A DNA stretch of 33,605 bases, from assembly GCF_017614965.1 (NCBI RefSeq), contig NZ_WVUG01000064.1, positions 1 to 33,605 of the forward strand, in the 5' to 3' direction. The first letter of the stretch is position 1. Each line of letters opens with the position of its first letter. The translations under genes were made by a program, and so were the position numbers. Shown here piece by piece: positions 1 to 8,023 of the stretch. Below the pieces are notes generated by a model that ran no database searches, was not told the origin of the DNA, and worked only from the letters and a program-made list of their open reading frames with translations. This DNA comes from Streptomyces griseorubiginosus. GTDB lineage: Bacteria; Actinomycetota; Actinomycetes; Streptomycetales; Streptomycetaceae.

Positions 1-23
1 GGGACCCGGGGGCGGGGGCCGTC

Positions 24-731
24 GTGGTGCGGATTGCGCGTCGGTGCCGGCTGGTGCTGCGCGTGGTCACGGAGGCGGACGGTGCCGGGTCTTCCGGTTG
101 GCGTGTCGCGGAGGTTGCCCGAGGCGGTGGTTCGGCGCTGCCGGTCCTGCCCGACGCCGCGACCTGGGTGCTGCCCGACCTCGAGCTGGTCCGAGCCGGT
201 GCGATCGACGCCGGTCGGCTGCATCCGCTCGTCGCCCGGGCGCTCGTACCGGAGCGGGCACCCGTCACCCCGGCCGCTCCCGAGGAGTGGACCGGCCGGG
301 CGCACGTCGTGGAGTGCCGGGGAGCCCGGCACCGTATCGGCCTCGTCGACGGCGTGCTGGCGCCGCTGGACCACGACTCGGCCGAGATCCACCGCGAGGA
401 GCTGCTGGCCGCGCTGACCGGCACGCCGCTGCCCTGCCTCCAGGCCATCGACCGGGCCCACCGCCGCCCCGACTGTCTCGCCGGCGTCCGCGAACGCCTC
501 GACCACGGCGACACCTCCGGCGCGCTGGCCGTCGTGGAGGGCCTGTTGGGCCCGGACGCGGTGCTGCGCGAGGGCGCGTTGCGCGACGCGCTGGAGGACG
601 CGGCGCGGCGGCGGATCACGTACGGCCTCTACCGAGCGGGGCTCATCGGTCCGCCACCCGGATGGGTGCGCCCGCGTGTGTCCCGCCCGGGCACCTATCG
701 CTCGCACCCGCGCGACTGCCTGTTCCGCTGA
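24..731 (+). CDS. Hypothetical protein, possibly 5'-truncated by the window edge
   Basis: I do not recognise a named family. From the GTG at 24 the product is 235 residues, rich in Arg, Ala and Leu, with no signal peptide, membrane segment or cysteine/histidine metal motif. The frame stays open back to base 3, so the gene may begin upstream; a purine-rich stretch (GGCGGGGG) six bases before the GTG could instead be its ribosome site. The C-terminal third has an Arg-rich stretch and then a Gly/Pro-rich segment (IGPPPGW, about residues 207-213). It lies 70 bp upstream of, and co-directional with, the MoxR ATPase and HExxH/VWA genes, so it may be an accessory protein of that ATPase module; this rests on position only. 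Confidence 0.6.
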   Translation: MVRIARRCRLVLRVVTEADGAGSSGWRVAEVARGGGSALPVLPDAATWVLPDLELVRAGAIDAGRLHPLVARALVPERAPVTPAAPEEWTGRAHVVECRGARHRIGLVDGVLAPLDHDSAEIHREELLAALTGTPLPCLQAIDRAHRRPDCLAGVRERLDHGDTSGALAVVEGLLGPDAVLREGALRDALEDAARRRITYGLYRAGLIGPPPGWVRPRVSRPGTYRSHPRDCLFR

Positions 732-801
732 ACCGGGACACCGTCCCGGACTTCGCCGAGCTCTCCCACGATGCCGACCCGACTTGAAAAGGTGATCATC
801 C

Positions 802-2025
802 ATGCCGTCTTCCACCACCGCCCAACTCGACGTCGCCGACGAGCTGTTGACTCTCCTGCGTGCGAACACCACCGAACCCCGGCCCGACATCCAGCTGGAG
901 GCCCTGACCCTGGCCGTCGCCGCCGATCTGCCGGTCCTGCTGTGGGGTGAGCCGGGGATCGGCAAGACCGCCGCCCTGACCCAACTCGCCGCCGCCCTGG
1001 ACCTCCCGCTCACCACGGTGATCGCCAGCGTGCACGAGCCCTCCGACTTCTCCGGACTGCCCATCGTCGGCGACGATCCCGCCGAGCAGGGCGTGCCGAT
1101 GGCCCCGCCGGACTGGGCCGTGCGGCTGGTACGGGCCGGGCGCGGACTGCTGTTCCTGGACGAGCTGTCCACCGCGCCGCCCGCCGTGCAGGCCGCGCTG
1201 CTCCGGCTGGTGCTGGAGCGGCGCATCGGGGCGCTCCAACTGCCGCCCGGCGTAAGGATCGTGGCCGCCGCCAACCCGCGTTCCTCGGCGGCCGACGGCT
1301 GGGAGCTGAGCCCGCCGCTGGCCAACCGGTTCGTGCACCTGCAGTGGACCCACGACCACGAGGTCGTCGTCCGCGGCCTGGGCGGCACCTGGCCCGTGGC
1401 GACGCTGCCGCGGCTCGATCCCGGACTGCTGGCCGACGCCGTGGACTTCGCCCGGCGCGCGGTGTGCGGGCTGCTGGCCGCCCGGCCCAAGCTGGTGCAC
1501 CAGTTGCCGGGCAGCGAGACCCGGCGGGGCGGTGCCTGGCCGTCGCCGCGCAGCTGGGAGATGACGCTGCGGCTGATCGCGTTCGCGACCGCCGCCGGTT
1601 CCTCGCGGGACGTGCTGTCGCTGCTGGTCCGCGGAACGGTGGGTGACGGGCCGGGGCTGGAGCTGCTGGCGAGCGTGGACCGGATGGACCTCCCCGATCC
1701 GGAGGCGCTGCTCGCGGACCCGGCGGGGGCCGTCCTGCCCGAGCGGGGCGATCTGCGTCAGGCCGTGTTGGACGGTGTGGTGGCGGCGGTGCGCGCCCGA
1801 CCGGACCGGTCCCGCTGGGACGCCGCGTGGGCGCTGCTCGTGCGGGCCGTGGAGACCGGCGCGCCCGACCTGGTCGTCGTCCCCGCGACCACGCTCGCCT
1901 CGCTGCGGCAGCAGGACTGGGAAGTGCCCGAGTCCATCGAGCAGTTGGCCGGGGTGGTGGCGCTCTCCCGGCGGGCGGACCAGGCGGCGGCGCGCACGGT
2001 GGCGACGAAGGCGGTACGGCGATGA
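802..2025 (+). CDS. MoxR-type AAA+ ATPase
   Basis: A 407-residue AAA+ ATPase of the MoxR type, a family of chaperone-like ATPases that remodel or insert cofactors into partner proteins carrying VWA domains. Visible motifs are Walker A GEPGIGKT (49-56), Walker B LLFLDE (116-121), the sensor-1 Asn in AAANPR (about 158) and an arginine-finger region LANRF (173-177). The ATG at 802 follows an AAAGGTGA ribosome site by about seven bases. The stop overlaps the ATG of the next gene (ATGA at 2022-2025), so the two are translationally coupled. The coupled HExxH/VWA protein is the likely partner. The target process cannot be read from the sequence. Confidence 0.88.
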   Translation: MPSSTTAQLDVADELLTLLRANTTEPRPDIQLEALTLAVAADLPVLLWGEPGIGKTAALTQLAAALDLPLTTVIASVHEPSDFSGLPIVGDDPAEQGVPMAPPDWAVRLVRAGRGLLFLDELSTAPPAVQAALLRLVLERRIGALQLPPGVRIVAAANPRSSAADGWELSPPLANRFVHLQWTHDHEVVVRGLGGTWPVATLPRLDPGLLADAVDFARRAVCGLLAARPKLVHQLPGSETRRGGAWPSPRSWEMTLRLIAFATAAGSSRDVLSLLVRGTVGDGPGLELLASVDRMDLPDPEALLADPAGAVLPERGDLRQAVLDGVVAAVRARPDRSRWDAAWALLVRAVETGAPDLVVVPATTLASLRQQDWEVPESIEQLAGVVALSRRADQAAARTVATKAVRR

Positions 2026-3260
2026 CCACGGGGGCGCCGGGGGCGCTGGATCTCGACAAGCTCTACGCGGCCCGGCTGCAGGCCGCCCGCGCCCGCCCCT
2101 ATCTGGCGACGGCCCTGTTCGCGCTGCACACCGTGGAGTCCCGGCAGGTGCCGACGATGTCCGTGGACCGGTACTGGCGGTGCTATGTGTCACCGGGGTT
2201 CGTGGACCGGATGCCGGTGGAGGAGCTGGCCGGGGTGTGGGTGCACGAGGTGTCGCATCTGCTGCGCGACCATCACGGGCGCAGCGACCGGGTCGCCAAG
2301 GAGTTCGGACTGTCGGGACCGGGCGAGCGGCTGCGCATGAACATCGCCGCGGACTTCGAGATCAACGACGACATCTACGGCGACGGGCTGGCCTGGCCCC
2401 GGGGCGCCGCCCACCCGGGGCTGTTGCAGCTGCCCGAGGGACAGCTCATGGAGGACTACCTGCGCCAGTTCCGGCTCGGTCCGCGGCTGCAGGAGATGGC
2501 CTGGCTGGACTGCGGGAGCGGCGCCGACGGACGGGAACGGGAGTGGGAGCTGGGCCCCGACGGGGCGCACGCGCTGAGCCGGCAGGAACAGGACGGGGTG
2601 CGCTACCGGGTGGCCCAGGGGATCAAGGGCCGCCCGGGCAACACGCCGGACGGCTGGCGGCGGTGGGCCGAGGAGGCGTTCCATCCGCCGCAGCCGTGGC
2701 GGGAGTTGCTGGGTGCCGCGGTGCGGTCGGCGGCGTCCGGGGGCGGTGCGGGCGAGGACTACTCGTACGGCCGGCCGGCGCGGCGCTCGGCGGGGCTGCC
2801 CGGGGTGGTCCTGCCCAGCCTGCGGCGGCGGCCGCCCCGGGTGTCGGTGATCATCGACACGTCCGGTTCGGTCAGTGACGCCGAACTCGGCAGCGCCCTG
2901 CTGGAGGTGGCCGCGATCTCCCGTGCCGTGGGCGGCAGGCGCGACCTGGTCACGGTGGTGCCGTGCGACGCGGCGGCCCGGATCGCGCACCCCCTGTGCC
3001 GCGGCGAGGGAATCCCGCTGCTCGGCGGCGGGGGCACGGATCTGCGCACCGGCTTCGCCACGGCGCTGCGGACGCGTCCGCGCCCCGATGTCGTCGTGGC
3101 CCTGACCGACGGGCAGACACCGTGGCCCGAGGCCCGCCCGGCGTGCCGGACCGTGGTGGGGCTGTTCTCCCGGTCGGGCGGTTCGTGGGCCGAGGAGGAC
3201 CCGGACTACGTGCCTCCCTCGCCGCCCGCCTGGGCCCGGGTGGTGGAGATCGGGTCCTGA
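2022..3260 (+). CDS. VWA-like protein with metallopeptidase-type HExxH motif
   Basis: A 412-residue protein of the DUF2201/VWA-like metallopeptidase type. The N-terminal half has a zinc-peptidase motif HEVSH (75-79), with an acidic stretch ADFEINDD (110-117) that could supply further metal ligands. The C-terminal half is a VWA-like fold with the MIDAS signature DTSGS (279-283), a downstream GGGGTD threonine and ALTDGQ. VWA domains bind partner proteins through a Mg2+ site, which fits the MoxR ATPase encoded just before. The start is the ATG at 2022 inside the ATGA overlap; the frame is open further upstream but would run into the ATPase gene. No signal peptide is seen, so a cytoplasmic site is likely. 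Whether it is proteolytically active is unknown. Confidence 0.85.
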   Translation: MTTGAPGALDLDKLYAARLQAARARPYLATALFALHTVESRQVPTMSVDRYWRCYVSPGFVDRMPVEELAGVWVHEVSHLLRDHHGRSDRVAKEFGLSGPGERLRMNIAADFEINDDIYGDGLAWPRGAAHPGLLQLPEGQLMEDYLRQFRLGPRLQEMAWLDCGSGADGREREWELGPDGAHALSRQEQDGVRYRVAQGIKGRPGNTPDGWRRWAEEAFHPPQPWRELLGAAVRSAASGGGAGEDYSYGRPARRSAGLPGVVLPSLRRRPPRVSVIIDTSGSVSDAELGSALLEVAAISRAVGGRRDLVTVVPCDAAARIAHPLCRGEGIPLLGGGGTDLRTGFATALRTRPRPDVVVALTDGQTPWPEARPACRTVVGLFSRSGGSWAEEDPDYVPPSPPAWARVVEIGS

Positions 3261-3270
3261 GCGGAAGGGG

Positions 3271-3984
3271 TCACTCCCAGACGACGACGTTGCGGCGCAC
3301 CGGGACGCTCGGGGTGCCGGTGGCGAAGAGTTCGGGTGAATGCGCCCGGATGCGCTCGATGTCGTCGAAAACGGCCCGCAGATGGGCGCGCAGGGCGGTG
3401 CGGGCGAGGGCGATGTCACCGCCGACGACCGCGGCAAGGATCTCGTGGTGCTGGTCGGCGAAGACGGCCGGTGACTCGTTCTCGTGCAGGCCGAGCCGCC
3501 GGGCCCGGTCGAGGTGTCCCTTGGCGGCGGCGACCGTGGTCCACACGTTGCCGTGCCCGCTCAGCCGCATCAGGCCCTGGTGGAAGGCCTCGTCCAGGGC
3601 GAAGAACCCCTCCAGGTCCAGGCCCGTGCCGCGCTGCCGCCGGAGGTTGTCGCGCAGCTCCTCGACGAGCTCGGCGTCGAGCTGTTCGGGCAGGTCCTCC
3701 AGGGAGGCGAGTTCCACGGCCTCCCGCAGGAACTGCGCGTCGGCGACCTGCGCCGGGTCCACCCGGGACACGAACGACCCGATCTTCGGGAAGACCTGCA
3801 CCAGCCCCTCCTGGGCCAGCAGGATCAGGCTCTCCCGCACCGGGGTGCGGCTGACGCCGAGGGACGCGGCGAGCTCGTTCTCCGAGAGGGCGGCGCCCGG
3901 GGCGAGCTCAAGGGTCAGGACCATCTGACGCAGCCTGAGATAGATGTCGCGCCGACTCGTCCGCCGCCCGTTCGATGGAGCCAT
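3271..3984 (-). CDS. GntR-family regulator, FadR/FCD subfamily
   Basis: A 237-residue transcription factor. The N-terminal winged helix contains the GntR signature (LRQMVLTLELAPGAALSE, then ASLGVSRTPVRESL). The C-terminal part is an all-helical FCD ligand domain with Asp/His residues that normally bind a metal and an organic acid (ALDEAFHQGL, DQHHEIL). A GTG at 3988-3990 lies two codons upstream, but the ATG at 3984 has an AGGA ribosome site at seven bases, so I chose the ATG. The gene is divergent from manD-uxuB-idnD. FCD regulators commonly sense sugar acids, so this is probably the local repressor, relieved by an intermediate of that pathway. The likely operator is the palindrome at 4057-4068. 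Confidence 0.9.
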   Translation of the reverse strand: MAPSNGRRTSRRDIYLRLRQMVLTLELAPGAALSENELAASLGVSRTPVRESLILLAQEGLVQVFPKIGSFVSRVDPAQVADAQFLREAVELASLEDLPEQLDAELVEELRDNLRRQRGTGLDLEGFFALDEAFHQGLMRLSGHGNVWTTVAAAKGHLDRARRLGLHENESPAVFADQHHEILAAVVGGDIALARTALRAHLRAVFDDIERIRAHSPELFATGTPSVPVRRNVVVWE

Positions 3985-4056
3985 GTGCACATCCTACGTA
4001 GCGCTCCGGGCCCTGAAGCGCGACGGGGAGGCTATTGCCCGCCTGCGCGACAGATG

Positions 4057-4068
4057 CTTGTATACAAG
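4057..4068. promoter_or_regulatory. Candidate GntR operator palindrome
   Basis: A perfect 12-bp palindrome, CTTGTATACAAG, in the 111-bp divergent gap between the GntR gene and manD, 27 bp before the manD start. Its GTATAC core and even spacing resemble the UxuR/ExuR type of FCD-regulator site (TTGGTATACCAA). A -10-like TACTGT (4069-4074) directly abuts it, so binding here would block manD transcription. Operator identity is inferred. Confidence 0.6.
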
Positions 4069-4095
4069 TACTGTACGACAGGATGGGAGCCGCAA

Positions 4096-5304
4096 GTGAG
4101 CACGATCGAGCGGGCCGAGGTGCTCGTCGCGTCCCCCGGGCGCACCTTCGTCACGTTGCGCGTCACCACCAGCGACGGGGTCACCGGACTCGGCGACGCG
4201 ACCCTCAACGGACGCGAGCTGGCCGTCGCGAGCTATCTCTCGGACCACGTGGTCCCGCTGCTGATCGGCCGGGACCCGGCCCGCATCGAGGACATGTGGC
4301 AGTACCTCTACAAGGGCGCCTACTGGCGGCGCGGCCCGGTGACCATGACCGCGATCTCCGCCGTGGACACCGCCCTGTGGGACATCAAGGGCAAGGTGGC
4401 CGGGCTGCCCGTCTACCAGTTGCTCGGCGGCCGCTCCCGCGACGGCGTCCTCGTCTACTCCCACGCCAGCGGCACCGACGTGCCCTCCCTGCTGGACGAC
4501 GTCCAGCGCTTTCTGGAGCTGGGCTACCGGGCCGTCCGCGCACAGGCCGCGGTGCCCGGGGTCGGGGCGTCGTACGGCGTGCGCAAGGGCGCGGTGTACG
4601 AGCCCGCCGCCACCGACCTGCCCGAGGAGCAGCCCTGGGACACCGAGGCCTACCTCGCTTTCGCGCCCTCCTGTCTGGAGGCCGTGCGCGAGCGCTTCGG
4701 CTTCGGCTTCCACCTCCTGCACGACGTGCACCACCGGCTGACCCCGATCGAGGCGGCACGCTTCGGCAGGAGTGTCGAGGGATGCCGGCTGTTCTGGATG
4801 GAGGACCCCACCCCGGCCGAGAACCAGGAGTCCTTCCGGCTCATCCGCGAGCACACCACCACACCCATCGCGGTGGGCGAGGTGATGAACTCGATCTGGG
4901 ACGTCCAGCACCTGATCACCCAGCAGCTCATCGACTACGTCCGCACGACCGTCGTGCACGCGGGCGGCATCACGCACCTGCGCCGCATCTTCGACCTCGC
5001 CGCCCTCCACCAGGTGCGCACCGGCTCTCACGGGGCGACCGACCTCTCCCCCGTCAGCATGGCCGCGGCCGTCCATCTGGACCTCGCCGTACCGAACTTC
5101 GGCATCCAGGAGTACATGGGGCACCCCGCCGAGACCGCCGAGGTGTTCCACACGGGCGTCACCTTCGCCGACGGCATGCTGCACCCCTCCGAGGAGCCGG
5201 GGCTCGGCGTCGAGTACGACGACAAGGCCGCCGAGCGCTTCCCCTACCAGCGGCGCTATCTCCCGGTCGCGCGCCGCCTCGACGGCTCGGTGCACGACTG
5301 GTGA
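4096..5304 (+). CDS. manD: D-mannonate dehydratase, enolase superfamily (ManD/RspA)
   Basis: A 402-residue enolase-superfamily enzyme of the ManD subgroup, converting D-mannonate to 2-keto-3-deoxy-D-gluconate with Mg2+. Length and key residues match the family closely: metal ligands Asp210, Glu236 and Glu262, catalytic-region residues Arg148, Tyr160, His212 and His312, and the family segments TGLGDATLNGRE (30-41) and YKGAYWRRGPVTM (72-84). The start is the GTG at 4096 after GGGAG. The stop overlaps the GTG of the next gene. Some ManD-subgroup members have low activity or prefer D-gluconate, so substrate assignment from sequence is not absolute, although the UxuB-type neighbour supports mannonate. 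Regulation is probably by the divergent GntR protein. Confidence 0.92.
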   Translation: MSTIERAEVLVASPGRTFVTLRVTTSDGVTGLGDATLNGRELAVASYLSDHVVPLLIGRDPARIEDMWQYLYKGAYWRRGPVTMTAISAVDTALWDIKGKVAGLPVYQLLGGRSRDGVLVYSHASGTDVPSLLDDVQRFLELGYRAVRAQAAVPGVGASYGVRKGAVYEPAATDLPEEQPWDTEAYLAFAPSCLEAVRERFGFGFHLLHDVHHRLTPIEAARFGRSVEGCRLFWMEDPTPAENQESFRLIREHTTTPIAVGEVMNSIWDVQHLITQQLIDYVRTTVVHAGGITHLRRIFDLAALHQVRTGSHGATDLSPVSMAAAVHLDLAVPNFGIQEYMGHPAETAEVFHTGVTFADGMLHPSEEPGLGVEYDDKAAERFPYQRRYLPVARRLDGSVHDW

Positions 5305-6659
5305 GCGCGCCACTGAACCGTACGACGGTCTCCCGCCTCCCCGCCGAACTGCGCCCCTCGGTCGACCCGGCCCACCTGCGCACCGGTGTCGTCCACTTCG
5401 GCCTCGGCGCCTTCCACCGCGCGCACCAGGCCGTCTACACCGAGCACGCCGGCGAACCCTGGGGCATCACCGCCGTGGCACCCCACTCGACGGACGTGGT
5501 GGCCGCCCTGCGGGAGCAGGACTGTCTGTACTCCCTCACCGAGCGGCGGCCGGAGGGCAACCGCACGCGGATCGTCGGCTCGATCGTCGGCGCGCTGGCC
5601 ATGGGCCCGGACGCCAAGGCCGTCGACGCCCTGCTCACCGACCCCGAGGTGACGGTCGTGACGCTGACGGTGACCGAGAAGGGCTATCACCGGTCGCCGC
5701 TGACCGGCGGGCTGGACACGGACGCCGTCGGCGTCGCCGCCGACCTCGCGGCGGACCCCGCGGGGCCCCTCACCACGGTGGTGGGACGGCTGGCCGCCGG
5801 ACTGGCGGCCCGGATGCGGGCAGGCGCCCCGCCGATCAGTGTCGTGTCCTGCGACAACACGGCGGACAACGGGGCCGCGTCGGCGCGGGTCGTGCACGAC
5901 TTCGTGCGGACGTCGAGCTGGCCCGACCGCGCGGCGATCCTGGACCGGATGGCCGAGACCGTGGCCTTCCCCGCGACGGTCGTGGACCGGATCGTGCCCG
6001 CGACCGGGGAGGCCGATCTGGCGGCGGCCCGGGAAGCGCTCGGGATGCCCGACGCGCTGGCCGTCACCGCCGAGCCGTACCGGCAGTGGGTCCTGGAGGA
6101 CTCCTTCGCCGCGCCCCGGCCGCCCTGGGAGCGGGACGGCGCCCTGTTCGTTCCCGACGTGACGCCGTATCAACTCACCAAGCTGCGCATGCTGAACGGC
6201 TCCCACTCGGCTCTCGCCTACCTGGGTGCCGCCGCCGGGCTGACCACCGTCGCCGAGACCATGGCGACCGACTGGGGCGAGCGTCTGGTGCGGGCCCTGT
6301 GCGCCGAGGTCGCCCCGACGCTCCCCGCCGGCGGTCCGAATCCGCTGGCCTACGCCGACGATCTCGTCCTGCGGTTCCGCAACCCCGCCATGCGGCACCT
6401 GCTGCGGCAGATCGCCACCGACGGCCCGCTGAAGGTCAGGGAGCGCTGGCTGCCCGCGCTGCGCGAGCTGCGCGCCCGCGGCGCCCGGACACCGGTCCTC
6501 GAACTCGCCCTCGCCGCCTGGGCGTTGCATGCCGCTCCGGAACCGGTGCCGGCCCTGTTGCGGGGCGCCGGAGCCGCGGACCTGGCGGACGACGACACCC
6601 TCACCACCGCGATCACCGACCGGCTCCCCGCCCTGCGCGCCGGCCGCGTCGAGCTCTGA
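5301..6659 (+). CDS. uxuB: Mannitol dehydrogenase-family protein, probable D-mannonate oxidoreductase (UxuB-like)
   Basis: A 452-residue polyol-specific long-chain dehydrogenase. The N-terminal NAD-binding segment has GLGAFHRAH (34-42), and the C-terminal active site has the family Lys-Asn-His set in TKLRMLNGSH: Lys294, Asn299, His302. The family includes mannitol 2-dehydrogenase, tagaturonate reductase and fructuronate reductase. Next to ManD the likely reaction is NADH-dependent interconversion of D-fructuronate and D-mannonate. The GTG start at 5301 lies in a GTGA overlap with the manD stop, so translation is coupled. A mannitol or arabinitol dehydrogenase role is the main alternative, but no polyol kinase or transporter is nearby. 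Confidence 0.85.
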   Translation: MSAPLNRTTVSRLPAELRPSVDPAHLRTGVVHFGLGAFHRAHQAVYTEHAGEPWGITAVAPHSTDVVAALREQDCLYSLTERRPEGNRTRIVGSIVGALAMGPDAKAVDALLTDPEVTVVTLTVTEKGYHRSPLTGGLDTDAVGVAADLAADPAGPLTTVVGRLAAGLAARMRAGAPPISVVSCDNTADNGAASARVVHDFVRTSSWPDRAAILDRMAETVAFPATVVDRIVPATGEADLAAAREALGMPDALAVTAEPYRQWVLEDSFAAPRPPWERDGALFVPDVTPYQLTKLRMLNGSHSALAYLGAAAGLTTVAETMATDWGERLVRALCAEVAPTLPAGGPNPLAYADDLVLRFRNPAMRHLLRQIATDGPLKVRERWLPALRELRARGARTPVLELALAAWALHAAPEPVPALLRGAGAADLADDDTLTTAITDRLPALRAGRVEL

Positions 6660-6695
6660 CCCCCCGCTCCACCCCGGTGACCTGGAGGACGCCGT

Positions 6696-7757
6696 ATGAA
6701 CACCCTGGTCGCAGCGGACCGGATGCGGGCCGTCGTCGTGCACGGTCCCGGTGATCTGCGCATCGACGAACGGGAACGGCCCGTGCCCGGTCCGGGCGAG
6801 GTGCTGCTGGCGCTGGAGTGGGGCGGGATCTGCGGCTCCGACATCGCCTACTGGAAGACGGGGGCCTCCGGCACCGCCGCGCTCACCCACCCCCTTGTCC
6901 TGGGCCATGAGTTCGCGGGACGAATCGCCGAACTCGGCCGAGGCGTCACGGAGTTCACCGAGGGACAGCCGGTCACCGTGCACCCCGCCCAACTCGTCGG
7001 AGACGGCGGACTTCCCGAGCGCATCGCCGGCCGCACCAACCTCCATCCCCGCGTCCGCTACTTCGGCTCGGCCGCCTTCGACCCGCACACCGACGGCGGG
7101 TTCAGCGAGTACCGGGCGGTCCCGGCCGCCCAGATCCGTCCGCTCCCGGACAACGTGGACACCCAACAGGGGGCGCTGGCCGAGCCGTTGGCCGTCGCCC
7201 TGCACGCCGTCGGCCGCGTCCCCGACCTGCGGGGACGTACCGTGCTGGTCAACGGCTGCGGTCCGATCGGCTCCCTGGTCGTCGCCGCCGCCCGGCATCG
7301 GGGGGTGGGCGCGGTCATCGCCGCCGACCTGACACCCTCCTCCCTCGCGGTCGCCCGGGCCATGGGCGCCGACGACACGCGGGACGTGTCCGCCGGGCAG
7401 GCGCTGCCCGAGGACGTGGACGTCGTCTTCGAGGCGTCCGGCGCCCCGGCCGCGCTCGGACCCGTGCTGCGGGCCACGGCACGCGGCGGCACCCTCGTCC
7501 AGGTCGGCAACCTGCCGGGCACGGCCGCGCCCGCCGCCCTCGGTGACCTGGTCACCCGGGAGATCACGTGGGTCGGCTCGTACCGTTTCGTGGAGGAGCT
7601 CGACGACGCGCTGCGCGCCCTGCGGGACGGCCTGGACCTGACGCCGTTGATCACCCACCGCTTCCCGCTGGAGCGGGCCGCCGAAGCCCTCGCCGTGGCC
7701 GCCGACCCGGCGAGCGGCAGCAGCAAGGTCATGCTCCGGCTCGCGGCCGGGGCATAG
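6696..7757 (+). CDS. idnD: Zinc-type alcohol dehydrogenase, L-idonate/L-gulonate 5-dehydrogenase-like
   Basis: A 353-residue medium-chain dehydrogenase of the IdnD/RspB type. It has GGICGSD with catalytic-zinc Cys46, GHE (70-72) with His71, AEP with Glu163, and the Rossmann motif GCGPIG (187-192). The segment RYFGSAAFDPHTDGGF (121-136) is typical of L-idonate 5-dehydrogenases. The usual four-Cys structural-zinc lobe is absent: residues about 95-118 contain no cysteine. The start at 6696 has a GGAGG site eight bases upstream. It sits 36 bp after uxuB in the same operon. RspB-type enzymes oxidise L-gulonate to D-fructuronate, the substrate expected for UxuB, so I favour that role over L-idonate oxidation. 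Confidence 0.85.
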   Translation: MNTLVAADRMRAVVVHGPGDLRIDERERPVPGPGEVLLALEWGGICGSDIAYWKTGASGTAALTHPLVLGHEFAGRIAELGRGVTEFTEGQPVTVHPAQLVGDGGLPERIAGRTNLHPRVRYFGSAAFDPHTDGGFSEYRAVPAAQIRPLPDNVDTQQGALAEPLAVALHAVGRVPDLRGRTVLVNGCGPIGSLVVAAARHRGVGAVIAADLTPSSLAVARAMGADDTRDVSAGQALPEDVDVVFEASGAPAALGPVLRATARGGTLVQVGNLPGTAAPAALGDLVTREITWVGSYRFVEELDDALRALRDGLDLTPLITHRFPLERAAEALAVAADPASGSSKVMLRLAAGA

Positions 7758-7761
7758 TGCC

Positions 7762-7785
7762 CACGGGTCCTCCGGAGAACCCGTG
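7762..7785 (+). terminator. Hairpin terminator candidate after the sugar-acid operon
   Basis: A hairpin begins five bases after the dehydrogenase stop: arms CACGGGT (7762-7768) and ACCCGTG (7779-7785) around a self-complementary CTCCGGAG centre. No T-tract follows, which is common for Streptomyces terminators. The remaining bases to 8023 hold a few small unsupported reading frames and nothing I recognise. Confidence 0.5.
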
Positions 7786-8023
7786 CGCTCAAAGCCCCCC
7801 AGGCGGCAGGACCAGTCGGCCGGCGTCGTCTGCGTCAGGGAGACGACGGCCGTCCTCAGCCCACCGGACGCCTGTCCGCTCGCCGAGCAGCACGCGCGCT
7901 GCGCCTCGGCACAGCGGCGCCGAGTCCGACATGGCCTGCACACGGCCTCGGACACCGCGCGGCCTGGCTGAGCCGACGGCGACGACGGGTGGGCGGCCTC
8001 GGCGGCCCCTTGAGGCCTGCGGC

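Noticed and set aside
7783..7971. A 62-residue plus-strand frame in the gap after the sugar-acid operon
   Set aside because: No ribosome site, no motif, and composition no different from non-coding GC-rich sequence.
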